DNA from: Rhizobium freirei PRF 81
GTDB taxonomy: Bacteria; Pseudomonadota; Alphaproteobacteria; Rhizobiales; Rhizobiaceae
NCBI RefSeq assembly: GCF_000359745.1
Contig: NZ_AQHN01000072.1
Location: 1-64,000 of the forward strand
Length of the DNA stretch: 64,000 bases
Reading direction: 5' to 3'
Shown here: piece by piece, positions 14,746 to 23,752 of the stretch
Numbering within the stretch: position 1 is the stretch's first letter
Layout: every line of letters begins with the position of its first letter
Notes under the pieces: generated by a model
What the model saw: only the letters and a program-made list of their open reading frames with translations
What the model was told of the DNA's origin: nothing
Databases searched by the model: none
Made by a program: the position numbers and the translations under genes

Positions 14746-15275
14746 GCGATCTGTTCATGCGCCGGTCAGCGATTATCTCACTATGCGAGCTATATCGCTA
14801 TGAGCTTCGTCGGATATGGAACGATGATCTTCCCTTGCTTGTCGTGTGCATGCTGAATCCAAGCTGGGCCGATCAAGACAAGGAAGATCCGACCTTATTG
14901 GCCTTGATCCACTTTGCCCGGCTCTGGGGCTATGGTGGTCTGCTCATCGTTAATTTCTATGCTTTCCGGTCTCCATCGCCGAAAGAGATGTTTGCCCAAG
15001 GCAAAAAGGCATTCGGACCGGACAACGATAATTACATTAAGGCTGCCGTCAACTATGCTGCAGCTAATGGCGGGAAGCTTTTGGCCGCGTGGGGCAATGA
15101 CGGTCAGGTCGGCGGCTACCATACCTACTTCACGGCCCTATCCAGGGATTGTAAGGTTGATCTCATCTGCCTCGGCACAACGCTGTCAGGTCAACCAAAG
15201 CATCCCATGGCACGTGGCAAGCATCGTATCCCTCGGGACCAGATGCCGATCATGTGGAGAGCTGCTGGCGTATGA
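14742..15275 (+). CDS. DUF1643 family protein
   Basis: A 177-residue protein. Diagnostic stretches: YRYELRRIWNDDLPLLVVCM, LNPSWADQDKEDPTLLALIH, FARLWGYGGLLIVNFYAFRS, the GPDND turn, and ICLGTTLSGQPKHPMARGKH at the end. DUF1643 is common in phages and bacteria and has no known activity. ATGA overlaps at both ends. Confidence 0.85.
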   Translation: MSDLFMRRSAIISLCELYRYELRRIWNDDLPLLVVCMLNPSWADQDKEDPTLLALIHFARLWGYGGLLIVNFYAFRSPSPKEMFAQGKKAFGPDNDNYIKAAVNYAAANGGKLLAAWGNDGQVGGYHTYFTALSRDCKVDLICLGTTLSGQPKHPMARGKHRIPRDQMPIMWRAAGV

Positions 15276-15712
15276 TCGACCCGCGCGTCTCTGCTCTTTG
15301 CGAGGAATATGGCCTCAAGATCGTCGATGGGCGGTCTTATCCGGGCATCAGAGAGACGCGCGCTGTTTTCACGATGGACAAGATCCTGAGGGCGAAGGGG
15401 GAGGGCCATTTCCGAATGGTGCTGTCCACCGTCGCTGAGACTGAGAACAATCAGGGATATATCGACAAATACCTTCTCCACGCCGTTAGCGACCTTGTGG
15501 ACGCGTTTAGGGGCATTGTGGAGCATCAGACCACAGAATGGCTGGAATGCTTTGACGCGGCTCCTGTGGCTGAACTGCAGGTGGTTGCCAAAAGCCTTCC
15601 CCATCAGCGGTTTGCCTTGGTGGGTATGATTGCAGAACGGATAGTGCGTAGGTTCGGCCCGAACGCAGGACAGGGCGATTTATTTGACGATCGCAGGAGA
15701 GCGGCAGCATGA
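15272..15712 (+). CDS. Phage hypothetical protein
   Basis: A 146-residue protein (MIDPRVSALCEEYGLKIVDG), ATG overlapping the DUF1643 stop. It contains a mostly helical centre with acidic and aromatic residues (YLLHAVSDLVDAFRGIVEHQ). Rhizobial prophages often carry this type after DUF1643, but I cannot assign a function. Confidence 0.55.
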   Translation: MIDPRVSALCEEYGLKIVDGRSYPGIRETRAVFTMDKILRAKGEGHFRMVLSTVAETENNQGYIDKYLLHAVSDLVDAFRGIVEHQTTEWLECFDAAPVAELQVVAKSLPHQRFALVGMIAERIVRRFGPNAGQGDLFDDRRRAAA

Positions 15713-16386
15713 ACAAGATCGAAATCGCAACTCTATTCATCAAGGCGGCTATCGTAGATCGTCGGTTGCCTATCCAAGCTCGACCGGCGCGGCTCAAAGG
15801 GTCATGGGTTCCCTTCACCCATAGTCAAGCCGACATGCGCCTCTGGATCCGTCGCAATGAGCTGAGTTGCCAACTGCAGCCCAACGACGACCCCATTGAA
15901 GAGTGGTTCGGGAAATTCTTCGATGAGGATAACCAGCGGCTCAAGACCGAGGACATCGCTATTTGGGAACAGGCGAACGAACTAATCAAGCTTGTGGCGG
16001 ATGAGGGAAACCGGCGCGCGCTCTTCCATTGGGCTATTGCCAAGGCTGGCGGCAAGGAATTTAGTAAGTGGTGTCGCTCCGAAGGCATCCACGAGATGAC
16101 CGGCTCCCGTCGCAAAGATCGGGCGATTGTTGTTATTGAACAGTATCTTATTCGGGGCACTTCACCCAATACTGAAACTGACGGATTTGGGGTGTTGCCT
16201 GTTGGCCCTGTTTTCGAGCATATTTCAGATAACATCGCAGCCGACGCGCCGAACCGAAGAGATCGGTTTGTAGAGCGAGATGCGGATACGGTTTTCTGCA
16301 AAGAGGGAACCGTTTTCAACTGGCGAGATATGCGGAAGGCTGAGGCACAACGTCGCTCAGAGCTTCGCAGACGCCAAGCGGCATAG
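15709..16386 (+). CDS. Hypothetical protein, possible late regulator
   Basis: A 225-residue protein starting MNKIEIATLFIKAAIVDRRL. The middle (EFSKWCRSEGIHEMTGSRRK then DRAIVVIEQYLI) may be an HTH with a basic recognition segment. It is the last coding gene before the structured non-coding region and the late module, the usual place for an antiterminator or late activator. That role is inference. Confidence 0.5.
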   Translation: MNKIEIATLFIKAAIVDRRLPIQARPARLKGSWVPFTHSQADMRLWIRRNELSCQLQPNDDPIEEWFGKFFDEDNQRLKTEDIAIWEQANELIKLVADEGNRRALFHWAIAKAGGKEFSKWCRSEGIHEMTGSRRKDRAIVVIEQYLIRGTSPNTETDGFGVLPVGPVFEHISDNIAADAPNRRDRFVERDADTVFCKEGTVFNWRDMRKAEAQRRSELRRRQAA

Positions 16387-16401
16387 AGATATGAGGCAAT
16401 A

Positions 16402-16565
16402 CCCGGTCTGGCCACCGGGATCATCCTCGGCTCGGAGCTTAGGTTCCGAGCGACGAAAAGCGAGACGGCGTAAGGTGTAAGTGGTTGCATCTCGACGGCG
16501 CGAAAGCGATAGCTCAACGGCGATGGAGCAGGGCCCGTTCAATTCGGGAGCGCCGTCTCGCTTCG
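16402..16565 (+). ncRNA. Candidate structured RNA with tRNA-like core
   Basis: Hairpins CCCGGT/ACCGGG (16402-16407/16414-16419) and CTCGGA/TCCGAG (16431-16436/16445-16450) precede a 13-bp perfect long-range inverted repeat (16458-16470 with 16551-16563). Inside lie GACGGCGC/GCGCCGTC (16494-16501/16550-16557), a D-arm-like stem GCTC/GAGC (16512-16515/16526-16529) with T8-A9 and GG in the loop, and an anticodon-like arm CCCG-TTCAATT-CGGG (16534-16548). There is no T-arm and no coding frame. Strand assumed from neighbouring genes. Confidence 0.45.
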
Positions 16566-17079
16566 AAATCTGGAAGGTGAAGGGTTTGCGGCTCAGAACC
16601 GAAGCCATAGCTGGATTGCAGATCCTTCCAGAGCCATGTTAACGAAAGCCGATAATTCGAACATGTCGGTTCTTTCGTGTTAATTCGAGGCGAATGCCGG
16701 CGAGACTACATTCGGATATGACGTCCCGCCAATTCTTGTCGCCTCAACGAGATCCAGCCGCTGGTCAAATCTGCTGGGACATGTCACTGCTGCTAGCGCT
16801 TCGAAGGCATGTCTTCAACCGTGGGGCGACGGCCCCTAAAGCGGGCAGATGCTGGATAACAATTCGCCGAAAGGCAACGAGATCGGCTTATAGCGTTTGA
16901 TGCAGAGCAGTGAGCCCGCTGTGAGCACGGAACAAGCGATGGGCAAAGCCGAGCAAGATCGAAAAGGCGATGATGTTCGGTGCTGCTCTGGGTTAGCAGC
17001 CGTAGTGTCAACCGAACATCTCAAGCGGCCCAGCGATCGCCTTCCCGACCAATTCCTCACCAGAGGACAGGAGATCCCA
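16566..17079 (+). other. Non-coding segment with two long hairpins before the late genes
   Basis: No convincing gene. One hairpin at 16639-16683 pairs TTAACGAAAGCCGA with TCGG and CTTTCG-TG-TTAA. A second at 16972-17020 pairs GATGTTCGGT with ACCGAACATC (10/10), enclosing GCTGCT/AGCAGC (16982-16987/16995-17000). Such spacing suggests regulatory RNA or protein sites upstream of the late genes. Confidence 0.4.
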
Positions 17080-17430
17080 ATGGCCTTTGAAGCGTGGGAC
17101 CTTGAGCCATATAATCTAGCCCTGACAATAGCCCATGCGGAAAAGGGCGCGTATCAGCTTGAGAAGGCCATGCAGGAGCTTTTCGAGCGCGATATTCGAT
17201 CAGGCTGGACGCGAAACTTCGAGGCAGCGGTGAAGCTCTTCGACGAAGAGTTCGGCCAAGACAAGGGCGACTGGACGCGACAGGCCTTCGTCAATGGCTG
17301 CAACGGCATCTCTTGGGATATCTCTGATCTCGACGGTACCGAATATGTCGGATCTGGCGAGACCGATGCATTGGCGCTGTGCTGCGCGATGGTTCGAGCA
17401 AAGCTCAATGACCAGCGCCATTGTTTCTAA
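17080..17430 (+). CDS. Phage hypothetical protein
   Basis: A 116-residue acidic protein from ATG 17080 (MAFEAWDLEPYNLALTIAHA) behind AGGACAGGAG. Helical, with WTRNFEAAVKLFDEEFGQDK and a Cys-containing end. No family recognised. Confidence 0.55.
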   Translation: MAFEAWDLEPYNLALTIAHAEKGAYQLEKAMQELFERDIRSGWTRNFEAAVKLFDEEFGQDKGDWTRQAFVNGCNGISWDISDLDGTEYVGSGETDALALCCAMVRAKLNDQRHCF

Positions 17431-17478
17431 TTTCGCAGCCCGATCGGCATAGCTGTTGGTCTGGCTCTTTCATTTCGA

Positions 17479-17595
17479 ATGTCGCAGCAACCGCGCCGGT
17501 CGGACCGCCAATTAACCGGTGTAAAGCAGTGCTGCCGAAACGAGGTCTTAGGCGGTGGCTCGCCATGGCCTTGTGGAGTTTGGAGAGTGAGATGA
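17479..17595 (+). CDS. Possible 38-residue peptide
   Basis: ATG 17479 to TGA 17595, whose last bases overlap the next start (ATGA). Reads MSQQPRRSDRQLTGVKQCCR and ends with a Gly/Trp/Cys-rich part. Coupling is the only support; no ribosome site is clear. Confidence 0.25.
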   Translation: MSQQPRRSDRQLTGVKQCCRNEVLGGGSPWPCGVWRVR

Positions 17596-17843
17596 CGATA
17601 TTCGAGAGCGTCATTCCCTTCCCGAAACGTCTACAGTGGTTGATGCTTAAGGCCGCGCTCGATCAGGAGTGCAATGCTCATATGATCGCCTCGCGACTTG
17701 GATGGAGCGTCGCTAAGGTCATGCAGACCGTGTGGGGAAATCCAGGCAAGTTTCGCATTGACCGTATCGCTGAGTGGTTTTTTGCCTGTGGCGGCGCAAT
17801 GCCAAGGTTTTCTATCGTTGATGATCCATGGAGGTCGGCATGA
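17592..17843 (+). CDS. Small helix-turn-helix-like protein
   Basis: 83 residues from ATG 17592 (MTIFESVIPFPKRLQWLMLK) with GGAGAG upstream. AHMIASRLGWSVAKVMQTVW is compatible with an HTH (helix, Gly turn, helix), followed by RIDRIAEWFFACG, as in XRE-like proteins. ATGA overlap with the next gene. Confidence 0.55.
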   Translation: MTIFESVIPFPKRLQWLMLKAALDQECNAHMIASRLGWSVAKVMQTVWGNPGKFRIDRIAEWFFACGGAMPRFSIVDDPWRSA

Positions 17844-18199
17844 CCCTCGCAGAATTCAAAGCTTGGTTCGAAGGCTTCACGGAAACCCTTGAAGGCGCTC
17901 CCAGCGAAAAGCAGTGGGAACGCATCAAGGCTCGGGTTGCCGAGATCAACGGGACTGTAACGACATATCCGGTCTATGTTGATCGCTACATGCCGCCATA
18001 TCGGCCATGGTATGTTGGAACGCCGCTCAACCCGATCATCTATGGTGCGAACACATCGGCCATTGCGGGTGTCGCCATGAATTCCGCAGAGGCCGGCGAG
18101 AATGTGAAATTATCATTTGGCGCCGTAGCTCCAGACTTCGATAGCGTGAATGCTATGACGAGCCTTGGCAAAGCCGAATACCGGTCACTGAATTCATGA
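17840..18199 (+). CDS. Phage hypothetical protein (Tyr/Pro-rich centre)
   Basis: 119 residues. The N-terminus MTLAEFKAWFEGFTETLEGA followed by SEKQWERIKARVAEI is a helical pair common in small rhizobial phage proteins near the terminase. The middle is rich in Tyr and Pro (YPVYVDRYMPPYRPWYVG). Function unknown; could be involved in virion or packaging steps. Confidence 0.6.
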   Translation: MTLAEFKAWFEGFTETLEGAPSEKQWERIKARVAEINGTVTTYPVYVDRYMPPYRPWYVGTPLNPIIYGANTSAIAGVAMNSAEAGENVKLSFGAVAPDFDSVNAMTSLGKAEYRSLNS

Positions 18200-18272
18200 C
18201 CTAAGGTTGAGTTGACTGTCCCAAGGTATGCTTTGTAGCGGGATTTATACCAATCACCGGTAGAAATTGGCT

Positions 18273-18395
18273 ATGGGCTGGCTCCAACGACTCTTCCACC
18301 GCCCATACTGGATGACAGAGAGACCAATAGGCACGCCTAAGGATGTCGCGATCTGCAGGAGTGGGTGGCGGGTTAGGTTTCGGAGATATCCATGA
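18273..18395 (+). CDS. Possible 40-residue basic peptide
   Basis: ATG 18273 to TGA 18395, overlapping the next start codon (ATGA at 18392). Reads MGWLQRLFHRPYWMTERPIG and ends WRVRFRRYP; Trp- and Arg-rich. No strong ribosome site; kept because of the exact stop-start overlap. Confidence 0.35.
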   Translation: MGWLQRLFHRPYWMTERPIGTPKDVAICRSGWRVRFRRYP

Positions 18396-18670
18396 CTGAC
18401 AAGAAGAAAGCCAAGGCTACCGAAGTCGAGGGTTTGGTGGTCAAAATCGGCGTTGACATCGAGACTGCCGCGATTGCAGAGGCTACGGCAACTCTGAAGG
18501 AACTGGCGGAAGCGGCTAATCTTGCCCGTGAGGCGCTGGATCGCCTTCATGGCGCCGGCGAGATCGTCAATCTCCAGGCCAATCCGCTAGCACCCTATCC
18601 AGGCTCTGACCGCGAAGCAGAATCCCCGACGTCTTCGGATACACCATCCCCGCCTCACGCAATGCTGTGA
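18392..18670 (+). CDS. Small helical protein
   Basis: 92 residues (MTDKKKAKATEVEGLVVKIG), with CGGAG 8-12 bp upstream. A helix (EATATLKELAEAANLAREAL) could form a coiled coil; the C-terminus is Pro/Ser-rich and disordered. No family recognised. Confidence 0.5.
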   Translation: MTDKKKAKATEVEGLVVKIGVDIETAAIAEATATLKELAEAANLAREALDRLHGAGEIVNLQANPLAPYPGSDREAESPTSSDTPSPPHAML

Positions 18671-18706
18671 TGAGGGTGTCCACCTCTATTTGCTTTTCGC
18701 GTTCGG

Positions 18707-19090
18707 TCATGGCTTCGTCCGGTGATCGCGATAAACCCAATAGGATTCGCCGATCTCATCAAGGAGTTCGCCAGAAGCCAGATCGGTGACCTTATAAACC
18801 CAATCGGCAATTGCGCCATTTTCATCGAAATGAGCATGGATGCGCTGACGGTAGGTCTCGTCGTCATCGAGGACGGTCGGGTCATGTGGCTCGGCAAGCA
18901 CCTTGATGAGGCCCTTCATAATGAAGGCCTTCTCATCTGTTGTGGCGCTCTCGTGGAACTCCCGCACCGCAGTTTCAAGATACCGATCGCCACAGCTTTC
19001 CAGGTATTCAATAACCCGTCGTGCTGTTGCTTTATTCTTGTCGTGCTCGGTCATTCGGGAGCGTAGCGCCGTGTCTTGCCGGAAGCTCAT
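18707..19090 (-). CDS. Minus-strand hypothetical protein before terminase
   Basis: Frame with starts at 19090 (MSFRQDT) or 19054 (MTEHDKNKATARRVIEYLES); neither has a clear ribosome site. Acidic and helical (YLETAVREFHESATTDEKAF), ending in an aromatic segment ESYWVYRDHR. Opposite in direction to the late operon, so it may be expressed in the lysogen. Function unknown. Confidence 0.5.
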   Translation of the reverse strand: MSFRQDTALRSRMTEHDKNKATARRVIEYLESCGDRYLETAVREFHESATTDEKAFIMKGLIKVLAEPHDPTVLDDDETYRQRIHAHFDENGAIADWVYKVTDLASGELLDEIGESYWVYRDHRTKP

Positions 19091-19161
19091 CAATGTATCA
19101 CGTCGTGCGGGATAGTTTAGTGCCGGTTTGAATTCGGCCAAAATAATCAAACGGAAATCAA

Positions 19162-19527
19162 ATGGCTAAGGAAAACCGTGGGGGCAAGCGTCAGGGAGCT
19201 GGACGGCCTCAAGGGGCGCGTTCTAGGGCTACTCGTGAGCATAAGGCCACGCTGTCTGATCTCGCTCGTGTACACACCTCTGTGGCGCTGCAAGCGTTAG
19301 TCGATATAGCCAAGAAGGGCGAAAGCGAAAGCGCGCGGGTAGCCGCTGCCAATTCTCTCCTTGATCGTGCTTACGGCAAGGCAACTCAGGCCCATGAGCA
19401 TCGCGGTTCAATTGGAACCTATGATCTTTCGAAGATGAGTGATGATGAGCTTGACCGTCTCGAAACAATCCTCGGTCCGCTTGCCATCTCTAGCGGAGAT
19501 CAGGGCGGAGAGGAAACGGAGGGCTGA
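19162..19527 (+). CDS. Terminase small subunit-like protein
   Basis: A 121-residue protein. The start GGKRQGAGRPQGARSRATRE is the Lys/Gly/Arg-rich N-terminus of many phage terminase small subunits, and a helical body follows (VALQALVDIAKKGESESARV, AAANSLLDRAYG). It overlaps the large subunit, the usual order. It recognises packaging sites in the DNA concatemer. Confidence 0.75.
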   Translation: MAKENRGGKRQGAGRPQGARSRATREHKATLSDLARVHTSVALQALVDIAKKGESESARVAAANSLLDRAYGKATQAHEHRGSIGTYDLSKMSDDELDRLETILGPLAISSGDQGGEETEG

Positions 19528-20950
19528 AGTCGCCGAACGGGATCGGCTAGCCAAAGATGCGGAGACCATCAGGGCTCGATGCAAAACCTTCTCTGGCTTC
19601 GTTCGAGAGGCTTGGCATATCCTAGAGCCGAATACTCCGCTGAAATGGTCCTGGCACATGGCGTGCATATGTGACCATCTCGAAGCGGTGACATTCGGCC
19701 GGATAACGCCGTGGCTCATCATCAATGTGCCGCCAGGGTCATCGAAGTCGATGATTGTTTCCGTGCTCTGGCAGGCATGGGAATGGGGACCATGCGGCAA
19801 GCGATCGAACCGTTTTCTGACAACATCGTTCGAGCTTGAGAATGTCAAGCGCGATACCCGTAAGACGCGCGACTTGGTTATGAGCGAGTGGTTTCAATCT
19901 CTCTGGCCTGAAGTGCGGATGAAGCGCTCTGCGGAGTTGTCATTCGCCAATAGCGATACAGGAACCCGCGAAGGTGTGCCATTCGCTTCTATCACCGGTA
20001 AGCGCGGTGACCGGGTGGTGATTGACGACCCTCATTCACTCAAGGGCGCTGAGAGCGACCAGCAGCGTGGAGAATCGGTCAGGCTCTTCTTGGAAGGTGG
20101 TCTGAACCGTCTTAACGACCAACAGACATCGGCAATCGTCGTTGTCATGCAGAGACTTCATGAAAATGATCTGACGGGCGCGCTACTGGCTCGCGACCTC
20201 GGTTTCATCCACATCATGATTCCGATGGAGTTCGAGCCGGAACGGAGGTGTGTGACACCTCTGCCGTGGCAGGACCCACGATCATTCGATGGCGAGCTGA
20301 TGGACCCGGTTCGCGTGCCGAGGCCGGCGATCGACGTTTTGAAGAGCGTCAGCTTCTCATGGGCCGGTCAGTACCAACAGCGGCCTACGGCTCGTGAAGG
20401 CGGCCTGTTCAAGCGGGAATGGTTTGTCGGGCAGATCATCGAAGCCGCGCCTTCTGGAACAGTCTGGGTTAGGCATTGGGACTTGGCTGCCACCAAGAAG
20501 GGACAGGGTGCCCGCACCGCTGGCGTCAAGCTTGGTAGAACACCAGATGGCCGATACATCGTTGGTCATGTCATCAAGGACCGGTGGGACGGTAACGGCG
20601 TCAGACAGGTCATCAAGTCCACTGCGGAAATGGATGGCAGATCGGTGACGATCTCGCTGCCGCAAGATCCAGGGCAGGCGGGTAAGGTTCAGGCGCAAGA
20701 TTTTGTAGCAGCTTTTGCGGGCTACAAGGTGAAGACGGAGCCGGAAAGCGGGGACAAGTTCACTCGCGCCGAACCCTTCGCTGCCCAATGCGCCGCAGGG
20801 AATGTTTACCTTCTGAAGCATGAAGGATGGAACCAAGATTACATAGACGAGCTGTGTGCTTTCCCTGGCGCTGTGCTCAAGGACCAAGTGGACGCATCGT
20901 CGGGCGCATTCGGCCGGCTTGTGGGCGCAAGAATCTCATTTTTTGGGTGA
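19439..20950 (+). CDS. terL: Terminase large subunit
   Basis: About 503 residues from 19439; a later start near the end of the small subunit is equally possible, since the first ~25 residues overlap it. The ATPase part has Walker A NVPPGSSKS (96-104) and Walker B VVIDDPH (193-199), then the coupling motif with QRLHENDLTG. The nuclease part begins WVRHWDLAATKKGQG (Asp of the RNase H-like active site). It is the packaging motor and genome cutter. Confidence 0.9.
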   Translation: MMMSLTVSKQSSVRLPSLAEIRAERKRRAEVAERDRLAKDAETIRARCKTFSGFVREAWHILEPNTPLKWSWHMACICDHLEAVTFGRITPWLIINVPPGSSKSMIVSVLWQAWEWGPCGKRSNRFLTTSFELENVKRDTRKTRDLVMSEWFQSLWPEVRMKRSAELSFANSDTGTREGVPFASITGKRGDRVVIDDPHSLKGAESDQQRGESVRLFLEGGLNRLNDQQTSAIVVVMQRLHENDLTGALLARDLGFIHIMIPMEFEPERRCVTPLPWQDPRSFDGELMDPVRVPRPAIDVLKSVSFSWAGQYQQRPTAREGGLFKREWFVGQIIEAAPSGTVWVRHWDLAATKKGQGARTAGVKLGRTPDGRYIVGHVIKDRWDGNGVRQVIKSTAEMDGRSVTISLPQDPGQAGKVQAQDFVAAFAGYKVKTEPESGDKFTRAEPFAAQCAAGNVYLLKHEGWNQDYIDELCAFPGAVLKDQVDASSGAFGRLVGARISFFG

Positions 20951-20957
20951 AGCTTTT

Positions 20958-22457
20958 ATGTTCAAGTGGCTGAAACGCAAGGTAGAACCTGTAGAGCGGC
21001 GCACGTCTGAAAGCTTCTTCAGCACGCATGCTGTGCGGAATATGAAGATAAGTCTTGCTGCTGAGGTGCTTGCCGCCGCCCACGCGAAATTGCCGAAGAT
21101 TGAGCCTCCGGTAGGAACTATGGATTCCTCCGATGGGTCTTGGGGTGTGAAGATATCGGCTGGGTTGCCTAACGGCGTGATCAATCCAGCCCTGATAGAC
21201 TGGTATGCATCGCAGTCGTTTATAGGCTGGCAGGCATGCGCGTTGCTGATGCAAAACTGGCTGGTGGACAAAGCGGTCACTATGCCGGCGCGCGACGCGA
21301 CTCGCAATGGCTGGGATGCCGTGCGAGTGGACGGCAAGGAGCTGGATGACGAATACCGGGATCTTCTTGAAAAATTCGACAAGAAATACCGGATCAAATG
21401 GAATGCCGAGCAACTGGTGCGTATGGGGCGCGCCTTTGGTATCCGCATCGCGTGGTTTAAGGTCGAATCCTCCGATCCTGCCTATTATGAAAACCCCTTC
21501 AATCCGGATGGTGTGACCGAGGGAAGCTATAAGGGCATCGCTCAGGTCGATCCGTATTGGTGCGCGCCTATCCTTGATAGCGACGCCACCAGTGATCCGG
21601 GGAACATTCACTTCTACGAACCGACATGGTGGATGATTGGTAGTACCAAGGTTCACCGCACGCATCTGCAAATCTTTCGCACCAGCGAGCCGCCAGACAT
21701 TCTGAAACCGCTCTATCTGTATGGTGGCATCCCTACCACGCAGTTGATCATGGAGCGCGTCTACGCGGCCGAGCGGACTGCCAATGAGGCACCGCTGCTG
21801 GCGCAGTCGAAGCGTACTAATGTCTGGCGTACGGACATGGCTGCTTTCAAGCAGGCTGGGGAAGCAGGCAGGCAGAAGCTCGCGGAATGGGTCGAGTTCC
21901 GCGACAATTACGGGATCAAGATCGGTGATAAGGAAGCCGACGAATTCCAGCAGTTCGATACATCACTTGCCGATCTCGATGACGTGATGATGTCGCAATA
22001 CCAGCTCGTAGCTGCCGCTTCACAGGTTCCGGCTACCAAACTGCTCGGGACCCAACCCAAGGGTTTCAATTCGACCGGTGAGTATGAAGAGGCCAACTAT
22101 CATGAGTTTCTTGAATCGATCCAGGAGCACGATCTCACGCCTCTTATAGAACGCCACCATCTGTTGGTGCTGCGGTCTAACAACGTCACCGACTTCGAGA
22201 CAACGGCTTCCTGGCGTCCGCTTGACGCGCCGACGGCCAAGGAAGTGGCCGAAACCAATCTGATCAAGGCTCAGACGGATGGGGAGCTTATCGGCGCGGG
22301 TGTGATCGACAGTGAAGACGCCCGCAAGCGATTGGCCTCCGATCCGGACTCTGGATATCACCAACTTGGCGATGCGGATGAGCTCGGTACCGACTTGGAC
22401 GACATAGGATTGAGCGATGAAGGCAAAGCGGCAGTCGAGACGCTTGGCCTCGGATAA
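20958..22457 (+). CDS. Portal protein (DUF1073 type)
   Basis: A 499-residue protein starting MFKWLKRKVEPVERRTSESF. WQACALLMQNWLVDKAVTMP (first membrane-like helix of the portal clip), VDPYWCAPILD and the conserved SQVPATKLLGTQPKGFNSTG segment match DUF1073-type portals. It forms the 12-fold ring at the capsid vertex. The 3' end overlaps the next gene by 41 bp. Confidence 0.85.
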   Translation: MFKWLKRKVEPVERRTSESFFSTHAVRNMKISLAAEVLAAAHAKLPKIEPPVGTMDSSDGSWGVKISAGLPNGVINPALIDWYASQSFIGWQACALLMQNWLVDKAVTMPARDATRNGWDAVRVDGKELDDEYRDLLEKFDKKYRIKWNAEQLVRMGRAFGIRIAWFKVESSDPAYYENPFNPDGVTEGSYKGIAQVDPYWCAPILDSDATSDPGNIHFYEPTWWMIGSTKVHRTHLQIFRTSEPPDILKPLYLYGGIPTTQLIMERVYAAERTANEAPLLAQSKRTNVWRTDMAAFKQAGEAGRQKLAEWVEFRDNYGIKIGDKEADEFQQFDTSLADLDDVMMSQYQLVAAASQVPATKLLGTQPKGFNSTGEYEEANYHEFLESIQEHDLTPLIERHHLLVLRSNNVTDFETTASWRPLDAPTAKEVAETNLIKAQTDGELIGAGVIDSEDARKRLASDPDSGYHQLGDADELGTDLDDIGLSDEGKAAVETLGLG

Positions 22458-23274
22458 GGCGATTGTCGGAAAGCCGCTGATCTCTAATGCAGCTATCGCC
22501 GAGAAGTATGCCAAGTCTGTGCAGGCGATGATCCGAGAAATGGCCCGAGACACGGTGGCCGAATTGAAAGCGATGTTCAGCGCACCCGGTTATGCGTTGG
22601 ACGGAGACCACTTCGGCGGCGTTGAAAACGGAAGCCCAGCGGCTCGATCGCAGATCATCCTCAATAAACTGATGAGGAAGTATCGGGGGAAATTCGACGA
22701 TCTGGCGACGATGGCCACGGATCGGATGATCAAGGCAACGCTCAAGCACGTCGACACTACCGCTGGCTTGAGCCTCCGGGAGATGGGCGCTGGCCTTGAG
22801 CTTCCTGACTTCTGGAGCGCCCGTCTTCGAGAGATTGTTGCGGCGAGCACGAAGGAAGCAACACAGCTTATCAGGACCATCCCGGAAAGGTTCCTGTCCC
22901 AGGTTCAGGGTCAGACCATGCGGGCGATTACCAGCGGGCGAGGCATGGCCGACCTGACGCCGTTTCTTGCCAAGAAGTATGGCCAAAACCTGCGCAAGGC
23001 CAAGAACGTCGCGCTTGATCAGACCCGAAAAGCTTACAGCAATCTGTCCGCGCAGCGAATGCAAGATGCCGGAGTTGAAGAATTCGAGTGGCGCCATTCT
23101 CACGGCGGCCACGATCCTCGCAAGCAACATCAGGGGTGGAACGGCAAAGTGTTCCGCTACGACGATCCACCGGTAGACGAGACCTTCGGGCCGGTATTGC
23201 CTGGGCAGGCCATCAATTGCAAATGCTTCGCGCGTCCGCGCCTTAAATTTGGAGACAATCGCAATGGCACTTAA
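22417..23274 (+). CDS. Head morphogenesis protein (Mu gpF / SPP1 gp7 type)
   Basis: A 285-residue protein. The C-terminal part carries the family signature: VALDQTRKAYSNLSAQRMQD, WRHSHGGHDPRKQHQGWNGK and GQAINCKCFARP. It is a minor head protein that associates with the portal, as in Mu F and SPP1 gp7. Overlaps the portal and the next gene, showing tight coupling. Confidence 0.9.
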   Translation: MKAKRQSRRLASDKAIVGKPLISNAAIAEKYAKSVQAMIREMARDTVAELKAMFSAPGYALDGDHFGGVENGSPAARSQIILNKLMRKYRGKFDDLATMATDRMIKATLKHVDTTAGLSLREMGAGLELPDFWSARLREIVAASTKEATQLIRTIPERFLSQVQGQTMRAITSGRGMADLTPFLAKKYGQNLRKAKNVALDQTRKAYSNLSAQRMQDAGVEEFEWRHSHGGHDPRKQHQGWNGKVFRYDDPPVDETFGPVLPGQAINCKCFARPRLKFGDNRNGT

Positions 23275-23716
23275 TCTCGGCCCCGGCGATGATGCTATAG
23301 CTCAAGACCAGACCGCTGCTGTCGATCCTCAGGCACCAGCTCCCGATGGAGCGGAAAATGCGCCTATTCCGGCTCAAGAAGGTGAGCGGGGCGGCGTCGC
23401 GGATGCTTCCAATTCAGCCGAGCAGGGTGCCGCAGAAGCCCCTATAGCTGGCGCCGCAGAACAGGCCTCCACGGCGAACGACGCGCAGACTGCAGAGACC
23501 CAGACGGCACCTGACGAGGCGCAGACTGCTGACGTTCGTGGCGAGGCCGCAGCTCCGGCTATTGTGGATGCGTCTACCGTGGATGATGACGCTCACGATC
23601 TGCTGGATGGGCTTGAAGACCTGATCAACCGAGCTCACCATTTCGAGAATGCCGGCATCGAGCGGCTGCGGGCCGGTGGGCTCGCGCTGATCGAGCGCAT
23701 TAGGGCCGCGCTCTAA
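23264..23716 (+). CDS. Disordered Ala/Asp/Gln-rich head-region protein
   Basis: A 150-residue protein from ATG 23264 (MALNLGPGDDAIAQDQTAAV). Residues 10-110 are low-complexity (Ala, Glu, Gln, Thr, Pro), followed by a folded-looking helix LLDGLEDLINRAHHFENAGI with RLRAGGLALIERI. It is between the head protein and the protease, so a scaffold-like or assembly role is possible. Confidence 0.6.
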   Translation: MALNLGPGDDAIAQDQTAAVDPQAPAPDGAENAPIPAQEGERGGVADASNSAEQGAAEAPIAGAAEQASTANDAQTAETQTAPDEAQTADVRGEAAAPAIVDASTVDDDAHDLLDGLEDLINRAHHFENAGIERLRAGGLALIERIRAAL

Positions 23717-23752
23717 CAAACAGCCTTATTCTTACAATTTAGGGACATACCA

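Noticed and set aside
16501..16565. A functional tRNA in the structured region
   Set aside because: D-arm and anticodon-like arm are present, but the anticodon arm is displaced, and there is no T-arm and no CCA end. Reported as a structured RNA candidate instead.
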